Shown: positions 35,176-44,618 of the stretch, in pieces
Position numbering within the stretch: position 1 is the first letter of the stretch
Layout: every line of letters begins with the position of its first letter
From: Shouchella clausii
GTDB taxonomy: Bacteria; Bacillota; Bacilli; Bacillales; Bacillaceae_D
Assembly: GCF_001598215.1 (NCBI RefSeq)
Contig: NZ_BCXJ01000001.1
Span: forward strand, 62,001-126,000
DNA: 64,000 bases
Direction: 5' to 3'
Made by a program: the position numbers and the translations under genes
The notes under the pieces: generated by a model
Told to the model about the DNA's origin: nothing
Databases searched by the model: none
Seen by the model: only the letters and a program-made list of their open reading frames with translations

Positions 35176-36468
35176 ATGAAACTAGAAGTAAGGGAGAGGA
35201 CAGGACGAAATCATCCAAAACGAGCACTCTGTTTGTCCATCATCCCTGGGTTGGGGCAACTGTATAACAGGCGCTATGGAAAAGGGGCGGTTTTTTTCAT
35301 TCTCTTTGCTGCCTTCATCATCGTCTTTTATGACATTTTAAATATTGGTTATTGGGGGATCCTAACATTAGGGACATTGGAGAGGGTTGATGATTCGCGG
35401 ATGCTGTTAGCCCAAGGGATCATTGCCCTTATTTTAACGGTTTTTGCTATTGGTTTCTATTTATTCAATTTACGCGATGCATATAAGGATGCAAAACGTA
35501 TTCAACAAGGATGGCGAATACCCTCGCTCCGTGAAAGCTTCCAGCAAGCATGGGACAAAGGGTTTCCGTATTTGCTAGTTGGCCCAGGGCTGGTCTTTTT
35601 AATTTTCACTGTCGTTTTTCCTCTTTTGTTTATGGTCGGGCTTGCTTTTACAAACTATACCCTTTACAATGCCCCACCACGAAACTTGCTTGACTGGGTA
35701 GGGTTTGAAAATTTTGTCCAGCTTGTCACTGTACCGATTTGGCGAGAAACATTTTTCAGCGTCTTTTCGTGGACGTTAATTTGGACATTTGTCGCTACCA
35801 CATGCCAAGTTGGGCTAGGCTTATTATTAGCGATTATGGTTAACGATCCACGAATTAAGTTTAAAAAATTCATTCGTACGATCCTTATCCTCCCATGGGC
35901 TGTGCCCGCCTTTGTGACCATTTTAATTTTTTCAGCAATGTTTAACGACAATTTTGGTGCAATTAATCGGGACATATTCATTCCTTTGTTTGGCCACGGT
36001 TTTCCTTGGCTGACCGATCCTTTTTGGGCACGGTTTGCGCTAATTATGATTCAAACATGGCTCGGCTTTCCGTTTGTATTTGCTTTGTTCACCGGTGTTC
36101 TGCAAAGCATTTCGAGCGATTGGTATGAAGCTGCGGATATGGACGGAGCCAATCGTTGGCAAAAATTTCGCCATATTACGCTGCCACATCTTTTATTTGC
36201 GACTGCGCCACTACTGATCATGCAATATACAGGAAACTTTAACAACTTCTCGATCATTTACTTATTTAACCAAGGGGGACCGCCGATTCGTGGGCAAAAC
36301 GCTGGCGGCACCGATATTTTGATTTCATGGGTGTACAGTCTCACATTTGAGAACTCCCAGTACAGTATGGCTGCCGCAATTTCAATTATCATTGGTTTGA
36401 TTGTAGCGGGCTTTGCTTTGTTCCAGTTCAGACGAAGCCGCTCATTTAAAGAGGAGGGGAGCATCTAA
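35176..36468 (+). CDS. mdxF: Maltodextrin ABC transporter permease (MalF type)
   Basis: 430-residue permease. The N-terminal extra helices (LSIIPGLGQLYNRRYGKG) are typical of MalF-like proteins in Firmicutes. The EAA loop is YEAADMDGANRWQKFRHITLP. GAGGAGG precedes the ATG. The stop overlaps the next start by one base. Confidence 0.92.
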   Translation: MKLEVRERTGRNHPKRALCLSIIPGLGQLYNRRYGKGAVFFILFAAFIIVFYDILNIGYWGILTLGTLERVDDSRMLLAQGIIALILTVFAIGFYLFNLRDAYKDAKRIQQGWRIPSLRESFQQAWDKGFPYLLVGPGLVFLIFTVVFPLLFMVGLAFTNYTLYNAPPRNLLDWVGFENFVQLVTVPIWRETFFSVFSWTLIWTFVATTCQVGLGLLLAIMVNDPRIKFKKFIRTILILPWAVPAFVTILIFSAMFNDNFGAINRDIFIPLFGHGFPWLTDPFWARFALIMIQTWLGFPFVFALFTGVLQSISSDWYEAADMDGANRWQKFRHITLPHLLFATAPLLIMQYTGNFNNFSIIYLFNQGGPPIRGQNAGGTDILISWVYSLTFENSQYSMAAAISIIIGLIVAGFALFQFRRSRSFKEEGSI

Positions 36469-37310
36469 TGAATAAAAAGCAAAAGTCAAGGCTCGAAGTG
36501 ACTGCCATTTACCTGTTTTTGCTTATTATGGGCGTCATCATTCTTTACCCTCTTTTATGGACGATCGGGCTGTCGTTTAACCCTGGGACGAGTTTACATT
36601 CTTCGAAAATGATTCCAGAAACAATTTCGTTGCTCCATTACGAATGGTTGTTCTATGATCCGCGCAGCAATTATGTGCAGTGGTATAAAAACACGCTCAT
36701 TGTCGCCAGTATTACGTCTTTATGTGCAACATTTCTTGTCGCCTTAACGGCTTATGCCTTTTCCCGTTATCGCTTTGTTGGGCGGACCCATGGGCTGTAT
36801 GCGTTTTTATTATTACAAATGTTCCCTGTCATGATGGCGATGGTTGCCCTGTATATTTTATTAAATACTGTCCAATTGCTTGATACACTTCTTGGGCTTA
36901 TCCTTATCTATGTGGGAACCTCGATTCCGATGAACGCGTTTCTGGTGAAAGGTTATTTTGATACCATTCCCCGTGATTTGGATGAATCGGCGAAGTTAGA
37001 CGGTGCCGGCCATTTTCGTATTTTCTTCACGATCATGCTTCCCCTTGCGAAGCCGATTTTAGCAGTGGTGGCACTCTTTAATTTCATGTCGCCGTTCATG
37101 GACTTTATTTTGCCACGAATTATTTTACGGAGCCCGGAAAATTATACGCTCGCGTTAGGATTGTTCAATTTTGTCAGTGATCAATTTGCAAACAACTTTA
37201 CACGCTTTGCTGCAGGTTCTGTACTCATTGCGGTGCCAATCGCCGCTGTATTCTTATTTTTGCAGCGTTATTTGATTACAGGCTTGTCTTCTGGCGCGAC
37301 GAAAGGGTAA
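36468..37310 (+). CDS. mdxG: Maltodextrin ABC transporter permease (MalG type)
   Basis: 280-residue permease with six helices and EAA loop LDESAKLDGAGHFRIFF. Forms the channel with MdxF. Ends before a hairpin. Confidence 0.92.
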   Translation: MNKKQKSRLEVTAIYLFLLIMGVIILYPLLWTIGLSFNPGTSLHSSKMIPETISLLHYEWLFYDPRSNYVQWYKNTLIVASITSLCATFLVALTAYAFSRYRFVGRTHGLYAFLLLQMFPVMMAMVALYILLNTVQLLDTLLGLILIYVGTSIPMNAFLVKGYFDTIPRDLDESAKLDGAGHFRIFFTIMLPLAKPILAVVALFNFMSPFMDFILPRIILRSPENYTLALGLFNFVSDQFANNFTRFAAGSVLIAVPIAAVFLFLQRYLITGLSSGATKG

Positions 37311-37380
37311 GAAAAGCGTATACCAAACATGTTGAGCAAGTTCTACAGTAGACAAATACGAGCCGTTCATTCAATATAAA

Positions 37381-37428
37381 GGCAGGAAGGGCTACTGCGC
37401 CATCGTAGTGCCCGCTCCTGCCGTGTTT
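37381..37428 (+). terminator. Terminator between mdxG and malR
   Basis: GGCAGGAAGGGCTAC (37381-37395) pairs with GTAGTGCCCGCTCCTGCC (37405-37422) with small bulges, then GTGTTTTG. MalR may be made by read-through or its own promoter. Confidence 0.62.
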
Positions 37429-37451
37429 TGTTAAGAAAAGGGGGAAAACGA

Positions 37452-38483
37452 GTGGGTGTTACGATCAAAGATGTTGCCAAAAAAGCAAATGTTGCCCCTT
37501 CTACCGTGTCACGGGTAATCGCGAACAATCCAAAAATCAGCGCAAAGACAAAAGCGAAAGTCCAGGCGGTAATGGAAGAGTTAGGCTACTACCCAAATGT
37601 AAACGCCAGAAACCTTGTGAACAACCGCACAAATGTTGTCGGCATTATTATGCCAAGTGTTTCTTACGCGCCGTTTCAAAATCCGTTTTTTCCGGAAGTG
37701 TTAAGAGGCATCACAGCACAAGCGAATGAGAAAAAATACGGTTTGTATTTATCGACTGCGCAAACCGATAAAGGCATTTTAGAAGAAGTCATCGAAATGT
37801 ACTATACACGCCGCGTCGACGGGATGATTTTGCTGTATTCAACCGTCTCTGACCCAATCATCGAGTTTTTGCTGGAAAAAGCATTTCCTTTTGTCGTTGT
37901 TGGCCAACCGCCTGAAACGTTGTCTGGCCAAGTTTCTTATGTAAACAATGACAATGTCAAAGCCGCAAAAATGGTGACCGAATATTTGCTGCTTTTAAAA
38001 CATGGGCGGATTGCTTTTATTGGCGGTCGCGAAGAAGCATATGTAACGCTAGACCGCAAGAAAGGGTATATAGAAGCGTTAGAGGAAGCAGGAATGACGC
38101 CTGATGACTCTTACGTCGTCCACCATGATGAAATTTTTGAGGGCGGCGAACAAGCAGTTATTGAACTGTTGTCACGAAAACATCCTCCTACAGCCATGAT
38201 TGTAATGGATGACTTAATGGCACTGGGCGTGCTGCGCATGTTATTTAACATGAATATTTCCGTGCCTAATGAGGTGTCTGTTGTGAGCTTCAACAATGTG
38301 TTAATGGCGGAGCTGGCGACACCACCGCTGACAACACTTGATATCCATATTCATGAACTTGGCTACCGGGCCGCTGAACTTTTGCAAAAACGGATAGCCG
38401 ATCCTGAGGCTCCGGCGGAAAAGAGGATTATTAGCCACAAATTGATCCGCCGGGAAACAAGTGCTGTCTACTCGGGAGAATGA
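37452..38483 (+). CDS. malR: LacI family regulator MalR
   Basis: 343-residue repressor. HTH begins VTIKDVAKKANVAPSTVSRVI with the LacI hinge. The effector domain is of the periplasmic-binding type. GTG 37452 follows AAGGGGGAAAACGA; a TTG 37428 frame is unlikely. It probably controls the mdxEFG and nplT promoters at 33606-33729. Confidence 0.85.
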   Translation: MGVTIKDVAKKANVAPSTVSRVIANNPKISAKTKAKVQAVMEELGYYPNVNARNLVNNRTNVVGIIMPSVSYAPFQNPFFPEVLRGITAQANEKKYGLYLSTAQTDKGILEEVIEMYYTRRVDGMILLYSTVSDPIIEFLLEKAFPFVVVGQPPETLSGQVSYVNNDNVKAAKMVTEYLLLLKHGRIAFIGGREEAYVTLDRKKGYIEALEEAGMTPDDSYVVHHDEIFEGGEQAVIELLSRKHPPTAMIVMDDLMALGVLRMLFNMNISVPNEVSVVSFNNVLMAELATPPLTTLDIHIHELGYRAAELLQKRIADPEAPAEKRIISHKLIRRETSAVYSGE

Positions 38484-38550
38484 CAGTAGCTCCCGAGTGG
38501 CTATAGCTCGGGAACGTATTTGGGTATTTGTTTGCAACATGGATAGTGTA

Positions 38551-38564
38551 TGATAACGCTTTCA
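38551..38564 (+). promoter_or_regulatory. cre-like site before the acetoacetate operon
   Basis: TGATAACGCTTTCA matches TGWAANCGNTNWCA at 13 of 14 positions. It lies about 60 bases before the AtoE start and would give catabolite control by CcpA. Confidence 0.55.
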
Positions 38565-38625
38565 ACAAATATATGTTATAGTAAATGCATAGAACCGATC
38601 TTTCCGCGAAAGGAGGGCGCTATGC

Positions 38626-39945
38626 TTGTTTGCGGCCGTTACTAGGTGGTTTGACCGCATCGTGCAGCGCTATTTGCCAGATGCCTTTTTGTTTGCGGTA
38701 TTGTTAACCGTTCTTGTTTTTATATTGGGCGTGTTTGTTACAGATGCTTCGCCTGTACAAATGGTTGATTATTGGGGCTCTGGCTTTTGGGATTTGCTTT
38801 CCTTTACGATGCAAATGGCGCTTATTGTTGTAACCGGTTACATTTTGGCGAATACACCGCTGTTTAAGCGCCTATTATCAACGTTGGCAGTATTGGCAAA
38901 AACGCCAGGCCAGGCAATTGTGCTTGTAACGTTTGTGGCCAGCATTGCTTGTCTGATCAATTATGGCTTTGGCCTTGTTGTCGGCGCGCTTTTTGCCAGG
39001 CACGTTGTTCGCCAAGTACCAAGCGTCGACTATCGTATACTGGTGGCGGCTGCCTACAGCGGTTTTCTTGTATGGCATGGGGGATTATCGGCTTCTATCC
39101 CTCTTACAATTGCAACAGAGGACCACTTTTTGGCAGATGTAATGGGGATGATTCCGATTGCCGATACATTGCTGTCTCCGGCCAACCTTTTTATTGTAGG
39201 CGCTTTCTTAATTAGCTTGCCTGTCGTGAATTATTTTCTTCTCAAAACGTCGACTTCTTCTCATACAGTCGACATAGCTCTATTTGCTGAAGAAGAACGC
39301 GAGGAAGCGGCGACTGTTGCAGAAACACCAGCGGAAAAGTTGGAAAATAGTCAATGGGTGTCACTTGCAATTGCCCTGCTTGGATTAACGTATGTCGTGT
39401 TTTATTTCATTAAAAACGGCCTTGACTTGAACATTAATATTGTCAATTTTATGTTTTTATTCTTGGGCCTTTTATGCCATCGTACGCCAAGGCGCTTTTT
39501 AACAGCAGTTGGCGAAGGCGTTAAAAATGCCGGAGGCATTATGATTCAATTCCCATTTTATGCTGGCATTATGGGAATGATGGTTGGCTCAGGGCTGTCC
39601 GAACAGCTTTCCCTTTGGTTTGTCTCGATTTCAACAGCAGAAACGCTCCCGCTATGGTCGTTTCTTAGCGCAGGTTTGCTTAACATGTTTGTCCCTTCTG
39701 GTGGGGGGCAATGGGCTGTTCAAGGCGCGGTTATGATTCCGGCAACACTGGAACTTGGCGCTGATATGGCGAAAACAGCTATGGCTGTCGCTTGGGGGGA
39801 TGCGTGGACGAACATGATCCAACCATTTTGGGCCTTGCCATTATTAGCGATCGCAGGCTTGAAAGTCCGTGACATTATGGGCTTTTGTGTCATATTGCTT
39901 TTTTGGGCATTTGTGCCAATTTCCATTGGCCTAATGTTTTTTTAA
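38626..39945 (+). CDS. atoE: Short-chain fatty acid transporter AtoE family
   Basis: 439-residue polytopic protein close to E. coli AtoE in length and motifs (NYGFGLVVGALFARHV, VPSGGGQWAVQGAVMIPA). The TTG at 38626 has AGGAGG nine bases upstream. An ATG at 38622 opens a different frame that stops after seven residues (MLVCGRY). It imports acetoacetate or short-chain acids for the CoA-transferase downstream. Confidence 0.87.
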   Translation: MFAAVTRWFDRIVQRYLPDAFLFAVLLTVLVFILGVFVTDASPVQMVDYWGSGFWDLLSFTMQMALIVVTGYILANTPLFKRLLSTLAVLAKTPGQAIVLVTFVASIACLINYGFGLVVGALFARHVVRQVPSVDYRILVAAAYSGFLVWHGGLSASIPLTIATEDHFLADVMGMIPIADTLLSPANLFIVGAFLISLPVVNYFLLKTSTSSHTVDIALFAEEEREEAATVAETPAEKLENSQWVSLAIALLGLTYVVFYFIKNGLDLNINIVNFMFLFLGLLCHRTPRRFLTAVGEGVKNAGGIMIQFPFYAGIMGMMVGSGLSEQLSLWFVSISTAETLPLWSFLSAGLLNMFVPSGGGQWAVQGAVMIPATLELGADMAKTAMAVAWGDAWTNMIQPFWALPLLAIAGLKVRDIMGFCVILLFWAFVPISIGLMFF

Positions 39946-39987
39946 ACCTCATGGGTGCATAAACATATTGCAGGGGAGGATGAAAAG

Positions 39988-40701
39988 ATGAATAAAATCA
40001 TTCCGACGAAAGAGAAAGCAATGGCGTTTATCAAAGACGGTTCCACTTTAGTAGTAGGCGGCTTCGGGTTATGCGGTATCCCCGAGCATTTAATCGCCGC
40101 TGTGAAAAACAGTGGCGCCTCCAACTTGACGGTTGTCAGCAACAATTGCGGCGTCGACGATTTTGGCCTTGGACAACTGCTTGAAAACAAGCAAATTAGC
40201 AAAATGGTCGCCTCTTATGTAGGGGAAAACAAACGGTTTGAACAGCAATTTTTAAACGGCGAACTGGAAGTTGAACTTGTGCCTCAAGGGACGCTTGCTG
40301 AGCGGCTTCGGGCAGGTGGTGCTGGTATTCCCGCTTTTTATACAGCAACAGGCGTCGATACACCAGTCGCTGAAGGAAAAGAAGAGAAAACGTTTGACGG
40401 CAAGCGATATATTATGGAACGTGGCATTGTTGGCGACGTTGCTTTAGTAAAAGCGTGGAAAGCGGACCCATTTGGCAACCTCATTTACCGGAAGACTTCA
40501 CGCAACTTCAATCCGCTCGTAGCAGCTGCTGGCAAAGTAACGATTGTCGAGGTAGAGGAACTCGTCGAATTGGGCGAACTTGATCCAGATCAGATCCATA
40601 CTCCAGGCATCTATGTGCAGCATATCTTTGTCGGTGATTCCTTTGAAAAACGGATTGAGCGCCGCACTGTGGCAACGGTGGAAGGAGGGAACGGACAATG
40701 A
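39988..40701 (+). CDS. scoA: 3-oxoacid CoA-transferase subunit A
   Basis: 237 residues. CoA-transferase type I alpha signature: VVGGFGLCGIPEHLI, then GGAGIPAFYTATGVDT. GGGGAGGATGAAAAG precedes the ATG 39988, so the frame from 39955 is dropped. It overlaps scoB by 4 bases. Makes acetoacetyl-CoA from acetoacetate using succinyl-CoA. Confidence 0.92.
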   Translation: MNKIIPTKEKAMAFIKDGSTLVVGGFGLCGIPEHLIAAVKNSGASNLTVVSNNCGVDDFGLGQLLENKQISKMVASYVGENKRFEQQFLNGELEVELVPQGTLAERLRAGGAGIPAFYTATGVDTPVAEGKEEKTFDGKRYIMERGIVGDVALVKAWKADPFGNLIYRKTSRNFNPLVAAAGKVTIVEVEELVELGELDPDQIHTPGIYVQHIFVGDSFEKRIERRTVATVEGGNGQ

Positions 40702-41339
40702 AAGAAACAAGAAAACGCATTTTGAACAGGGCGGCAAAAGAAGTAAAAGACGGGATGTGCGTTAATTTAGGCATCGGCATGCCGACACTCATCGCCAATA
40801 TCATTCCAGCCGATGTCCACGTCATGCTCCAGTCGGAAAATGGCTTGCTAGGGATTGGCGCTTATCCGACAGAGGAAGAAGTTGATCCCGACTTAATTAA
40901 CGCCGGCAAAGAGACAGTGACGGCAAAGGTAGGCGCTTCTTACTTTGACAGTGCCGAATCGTTTGCGATGATTCGCGGCGGTCATATTGACTTGGCGATA
41001 CTAGGAGGCATGGAAGTCGCTGAAAATGGCGACTTGGCCAATTGGATGATTCCAGGGAAAATGGTGAAAGGAATGGGCGGCGCCATGGATTTGGTACAAG
41101 GCGCCAAGAAAACGGTCGTCATTATGGACCACACCAATAAATACGGAGAAACGAAAGTGAAAAAGGCCTGTACATTGCCTCTAACCGGCAAAGGGGTTGT
41201 CGATTTGCTAATTACGGAATTAGCCGTCTTCGAATTTAAGGACGGCACAATGACATTGACCGAATTGCAAGAAGGCGTATCGTTAGAAGAAGTACAAGAA
41301 AAAACGGAAGCGTCTTTTCAAGTCGCATTAAAGGTGTAG
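40698..41339 (+). CDS. scoB: 3-oxoacid CoA-transferase subunit B
   Basis: 213 residues. The catalytic glutamate is Glu47 in LQSENGLLGIG. NLGIGMPTL near the N terminus is the CoA-binding region. ATGA overlap with scoA. Functions as the heterodimeric partner. Confidence 0.92.
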   Translation: MKETRKRILNRAAKEVKDGMCVNLGIGMPTLIANIIPADVHVMLQSENGLLGIGAYPTEEEVDPDLINAGKETVTAKVGASYFDSAESFAMIRGGHIDLAILGGMEVAENGDLANWMIPGKMVKGMGGAMDLVQGAKKTVVIMDHTNKYGETKVKKACTLPLTGKGVVDLLITELAVFEFKDGTMTLTELQEGVSLEEVQEKTEASFQVALKV

Positions 41340-41475
41340 TAAGCAGGCGAAGCCAACAGCTTCGCCATTTTTTCGCCTTATTCTCTCAGTTGACCTGTTT
41401 GTTCGTTTTGCCCATAATGGCAGTAAGAGACTGAAGAAAGGAAGAAGCTTACATAGGGCTTCAAAGGTGGCGGTT

Positions 41476-43302
41476 ATGTACGAGAACTTAGAAGAATGCA
41501 TTCTTGATTTGGAAAAACATGGCCACCTCGTCCGCATTCAAGAAGAGGTGGACCCGTATTTGGAAATGGCGGCGATTCAAAGGCGCCTTTATCGAGAGGG
41601 CGGGCCCGCTGTGTTATTTGAACGGGTAAAAGGATCGAAGTACCGTGCTGTAGCCAATTTATTCGGGACAATGGAACGGAGCAAGTTCTTGTTCCGCAAA
41701 AATTGGCACAAAGTCGAACAAGTCATCGCATTGCGCGATGATCCGATGAAAGCGGCCAAACGCCCCCTTCAACAGATCGGCAACGGTTTATCCGCTTTAA
41801 AAGCGCTGCCAATGCGGAAACCTGGCCTCAATGGCTCACAACTTGAAGAGATTTCTCTTTCGGACATCCCTTTTATCCATTCATGGCCAGAGGATGGCGG
41901 CGCATTTGTCACACTTCCGCAAGTGTACAGCGAGGACCCAGATAAGCCAGGGTTGATGAACGCCAATTTAGGAATGTACCGTGTTCAATTGAATGGAAAC
42001 GACTATGAGCCAAATAAAGAAATTGGGCTCCATTATCAAATCCAGCGGGGCATTGGCGTCCACCAGGCGAAGGCGTCGAAGCGAGGCGAACCGCTAAAAG
42101 TCAGCATTTTTATTGGCGGTCCACCGGCGCACACATTGTCAGCAGTGATGCCACTCCCAGAGGGCTTAAGCGAAATGCTGTTTGCTGGATTGCTGGCTGG
42201 ACGCCGCTTCCGATACGGCTATGTTGATGGCTATGCTGTTAGCCATGATGCTGACTTTGTGATTACAGGGGACATTTATCCAGATGAAACGAAGCCAGAA
42301 GGCCCGTTTGGCGACCATTTAGGTTATTATAGTTTGACGCACCCGTTTCCAGTAATGAAAGTTCATAAAGTCTATGCCCGTAAAAACGCCATTTATCCAT
42401 TTACAGTCGTGGGCCGACCGCCACAAGAGGATACGACATTTGGCGCATTGATCCATGAACTTACTGGAGACGCAGTCACACAGGAATTGCCTGGCGTTAA
42501 AGAAGTCCATGCGGTAGACGCAGCCGGTGTCCATCCACTCCTGTTTGCGATTGGCAGCGAGCGATATACACCGTACCAAAAAGTGAAACAGCCGATGGAA
42601 TTGTTGACGATAGCCAATGCGATTCTCGGCTTTGGCCAGCTTAGTTTAGCCAAGTATTTATTTATCACTGCAGAAGAGGACGAGCCGATTAGCACCCATG
42701 ATGAAGCTGCTTTCCTCCAATATATTTTGGAACGAATTGATTTGCGCCGCGACATTCATTTTCAAACCAACACGACAATCGATACGCTTGATTATAGTGG
42801 AACAGGGTTAAATAGCGGAAGCAAAGTGGTGCTTGCTGCTTACGGTGAAAAGTTGCGTGAGCTATGTACGGCCATCCCTGCGGAACTTGATGAATGTGAC
42901 AAGATCAAAAAAGTACGCTACGTAATGCCTGGCGTAGTCGCGATTGAAACGACCGCTTTTTCCAATTATGAGCAAGCTGAGCAAGAATTAAACGAGTTAA
43001 CTGCTGCGATCGCTAAGAAAAGCTCCTTGCCAAGCTGTCCGCTTCTAGTCCTATGTGATGACAGTGAGTTTGTGAGCGCATCGCTTGCCAACTTTTTATG
43101 GGTGACGTTTACCCGCAGCAACCCTTCTCATGACACGTATGGCATCAATTCGTTTATTGAGCATAAACACTGGGGATGCGATGCGTTGATCATTGATGCG
43201 AGAATAAAAGGGCACCATGCGCCGCCGTTAGTCGAAGATGAAGTAGTTGAAAAGCGTGTCGATCGCTTTTTTCAAGCTGGCGGCCCTCTAGCCCATTCAT
43301 AG
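41476..43302 (+). CDS. UbiD family decarboxylase (long form)
   Basis: 608-residue prenylated-FMN-type decarboxylase. UbiD motifs include NANLGMYRVQLNGNDY, IQRGIGVHQAKA, KPEGPFGDHLGYYS and the acidic site HELTGDAVTQELPGVKE. It is about 110 residues longer than E. coli UbiD, with an additional C-terminal segment. ATG 41476 is chosen over GTG 41467 because AAAGGTGG spaces to it. No UbiX-type flavin prenyltransferase is in the window. Substrate unknown: aromatic acid, menaquinone-precursor or other alpha,beta-unsaturated acid. Confidence 0.87.
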   Translation: MYENLEECILDLEKHGHLVRIQEEVDPYLEMAAIQRRLYREGGPAVLFERVKGSKYRAVANLFGTMERSKFLFRKNWHKVEQVIALRDDPMKAAKRPLQQIGNGLSALKALPMRKPGLNGSQLEEISLSDIPFIHSWPEDGGAFVTLPQVYSEDPDKPGLMNANLGMYRVQLNGNDYEPNKEIGLHYQIQRGIGVHQAKASKRGEPLKVSIFIGGPPAHTLSAVMPLPEGLSEMLFAGLLAGRRFRYGYVDGYAVSHDADFVITGDIYPDETKPEGPFGDHLGYYSLTHPFPVMKVHKVYARKNAIYPFTVVGRPPQEDTTFGALIHELTGDAVTQELPGVKEVHAVDAAGVHPLLFAIGSERYTPYQKVKQPMELLTIANAILGFGQLSLAKYLFITAEEDEPISTHDEAAFLQYILERIDLRRDIHFQTNTTIDTLDYSGTGLNSGSKVVLAAYGEKLRELCTAIPAELDECDKIKKVRYVMPGVVAIETTAFSNYEQAEQELNELTAAIAKKSSLPSCPLLVLCDDSEFVSASLANFLWVTFTRSNPSHDTYGINSFIEHKHWGCDALIIDARIKGHHAPPLVEDEVVEKRVDRFFQAGGPLAHS

Positions 43303-43342
43303 AGACATTAGAAAAAAGGTTGTCGACAAGTCGACAGTTTGA

Positions 43343-43375
43343 GGCCAGTTGAATTTACTCTCAACTGGTCTTTTT
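43343..43375 (+). terminator. Terminator of the UbiD gene
   Basis: GGCCAGTTGA (43343-43352) pairs with TCAACTGGTC (43361-43370), then TTTTTAA. A smaller TGTCGAC/GTCGACA palindrome lies at 43321-43336. Confidence 0.78.
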
Positions 43376-43418
43376 AATGTCCGTTTTTTGTTTCATACAT
43401 TTGGATTTGAAAAGGTTA

Positions 43419-43460
43419 TTGACATTTATTTCGAATTTAATATAATTGAATTAGAGATAA
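43419..43460 (+). promoter_or_regulatory. Promoter and MhqR-like inverted repeat before mhqO
   Basis: Near-consensus TTGACA (43419-43424), 16 bases, TATAAT (43441-43446). Over it, TTATTTCGAATT (43426-43437) and AATTAGAGATAA (43449-43460) form an inverted repeat with 10 of 12 matches, resembling the B. subtilis MhqR/YodB box (TATCTCGAATTCGAGATA). Confidence 0.5.
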
Positions 43461-43483
43461 TTAACTGAAAGGGGCCATGCCCG

Positions 43484-44458
43484 ATGAACAGTTTAAAAGG
43501 CATCCATCATGTAACAGCGATTACAAGCAGCGCCGAAAAAATTTATGAATTTTTTACGTACGTGTTAGGGATGCGCCTTGTTAAGAAGACAGTGAACCAA
43601 GACGATATCCAAACATACCATTTGTTTTTTGCAGATGATAAAGGCAGTGCCGGCACAGACATGACTTTTTTTGATTTTCCAGGCATACCAAAAAGCTCCC
43701 CTGGCACAGATGAAATTTATCAAACATCGTTCCGCGTTCCAACCGATGAGGCGCTCTCTTATTGGGAAAGGCGGTTTGACCGTTTAGCCGTTAAACATAC
43801 AGGCATTAAAACGCTTTTTGGGAAAAAGACGCTGGCATTCGTTGATTTCGACGAGCAACGCTACCAATTGATTTCAGATGAAAACAACCAAGGGATTGAA
43901 TCTGGCACGCCGTGGCAAAAAGGACCGGTGCCACTTGAATATGCGATTACTGGCTTAGGTCCTATCTTTATTAGAGTTGCCAACTTTGATTTCTTTAAAC
44001 AAGTATTGGAGCAGGCGCTTTTCTTTAAAGAAATCGCTGCAGAAGGTTCGCTGCATTTGTTTGAAGTCGGAACAGGAGGGAATGGGGCGCAAGTCATCGT
44101 GGAACATAATAACGTTCTTCCCCGGGCCCGCCAAGGCTATGGTGCTGTCCACCATGTCGCTTTTCGTGTCGAAGACCGAGTTGTGCTTAATCAGTGGACG
44201 GAACATATGGAGAGGCTTGGCTTCCATACTTCTGGTTATGTAGACCGTCATTTCTTTGAGTCCCTTTATGCACGGGTCTCACCGCAAATTTTATTTGAAT
44301 TTGCAACGGACGGACCTGGTTTTATGGGCGACGAACCGTATGAAACGCTAGGCGAAAAGTTATCTTTGCCGCCATTTCTTGAAGCGAAGCGTGAGTACAT
44401 CGAGAGTGTCGTTCGACCGATTGACACAGTTAGAAGCAACAAAACGTTTAAAAAATAA
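43484..44458 (+). CDS. Ring-cleaving dioxygenase/glyoxalase family protein (MhqO/MhqA-like)
   Basis: 324-residue vicinal oxygen chelate protein of the hydroquinone-responsive ring-cleavage family. Two glyoxalase modules: GIHHVTAITSSAEK near the N terminus and GYGAVHHVAFRVED in the second. Metal ligands would be His9, His220-type and a Glu near LFEFATDGPG. AAAGGGG precedes the ATG. In B. subtilis these enzymes belong to the MhqR regulon for quinone stress. It is monocistronic, ending at a 12-bp hairpin. Confidence 0.82.
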   Translation: MNSLKGIHHVTAITSSAEKIYEFFTYVLGMRLVKKTVNQDDIQTYHLFFADDKGSAGTDMTFFDFPGIPKSSPGTDEIYQTSFRVPTDEALSYWERRFDRLAVKHTGIKTLFGKKTLAFVDFDEQRYQLISDENNQGIESGTPWQKGPVPLEYAITGLGPIFIRVANFDFFKQVLEQALFFKEIAAEGSLHLFEVGTGGNGAQVIVEHNNVLPRARQGYGAVHHVAFRVEDRVVLNQWTEHMERLGFHTSGYVDRHFFESLYARVSPQILFEFATDGPGFMGDEPYETLGEKLSLPPFLEAKREYIESVVRPIDTVRSNKTFKK

Positions 44459-44460
44459 GA

Positions 44461-44512
44461 AAACAAACAAGGGGACGGCTCAAAGGGAGAGGCGTTCCTT
44501 GTTTGTTTTACG
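44461..44512. terminator. 12-bp hairpin after mhqO-like gene
   Basis: AAACAAACAAGG (44461-44472) and CCTTGTTTGTTT (44497-44508) are perfectly complementary, ending in a T-rich tail. Confidence 0.78.
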
Positions 44513-44618
44513 GTGCTCATTGCGTGAACGATTTGATTTTACTATTATGGAGTAAGAACGGCTGACTATACTGCTTTTGGAAGAATGTGTTTCTGAAAAA
44601 GCTTAAAGGAGACTGGCA

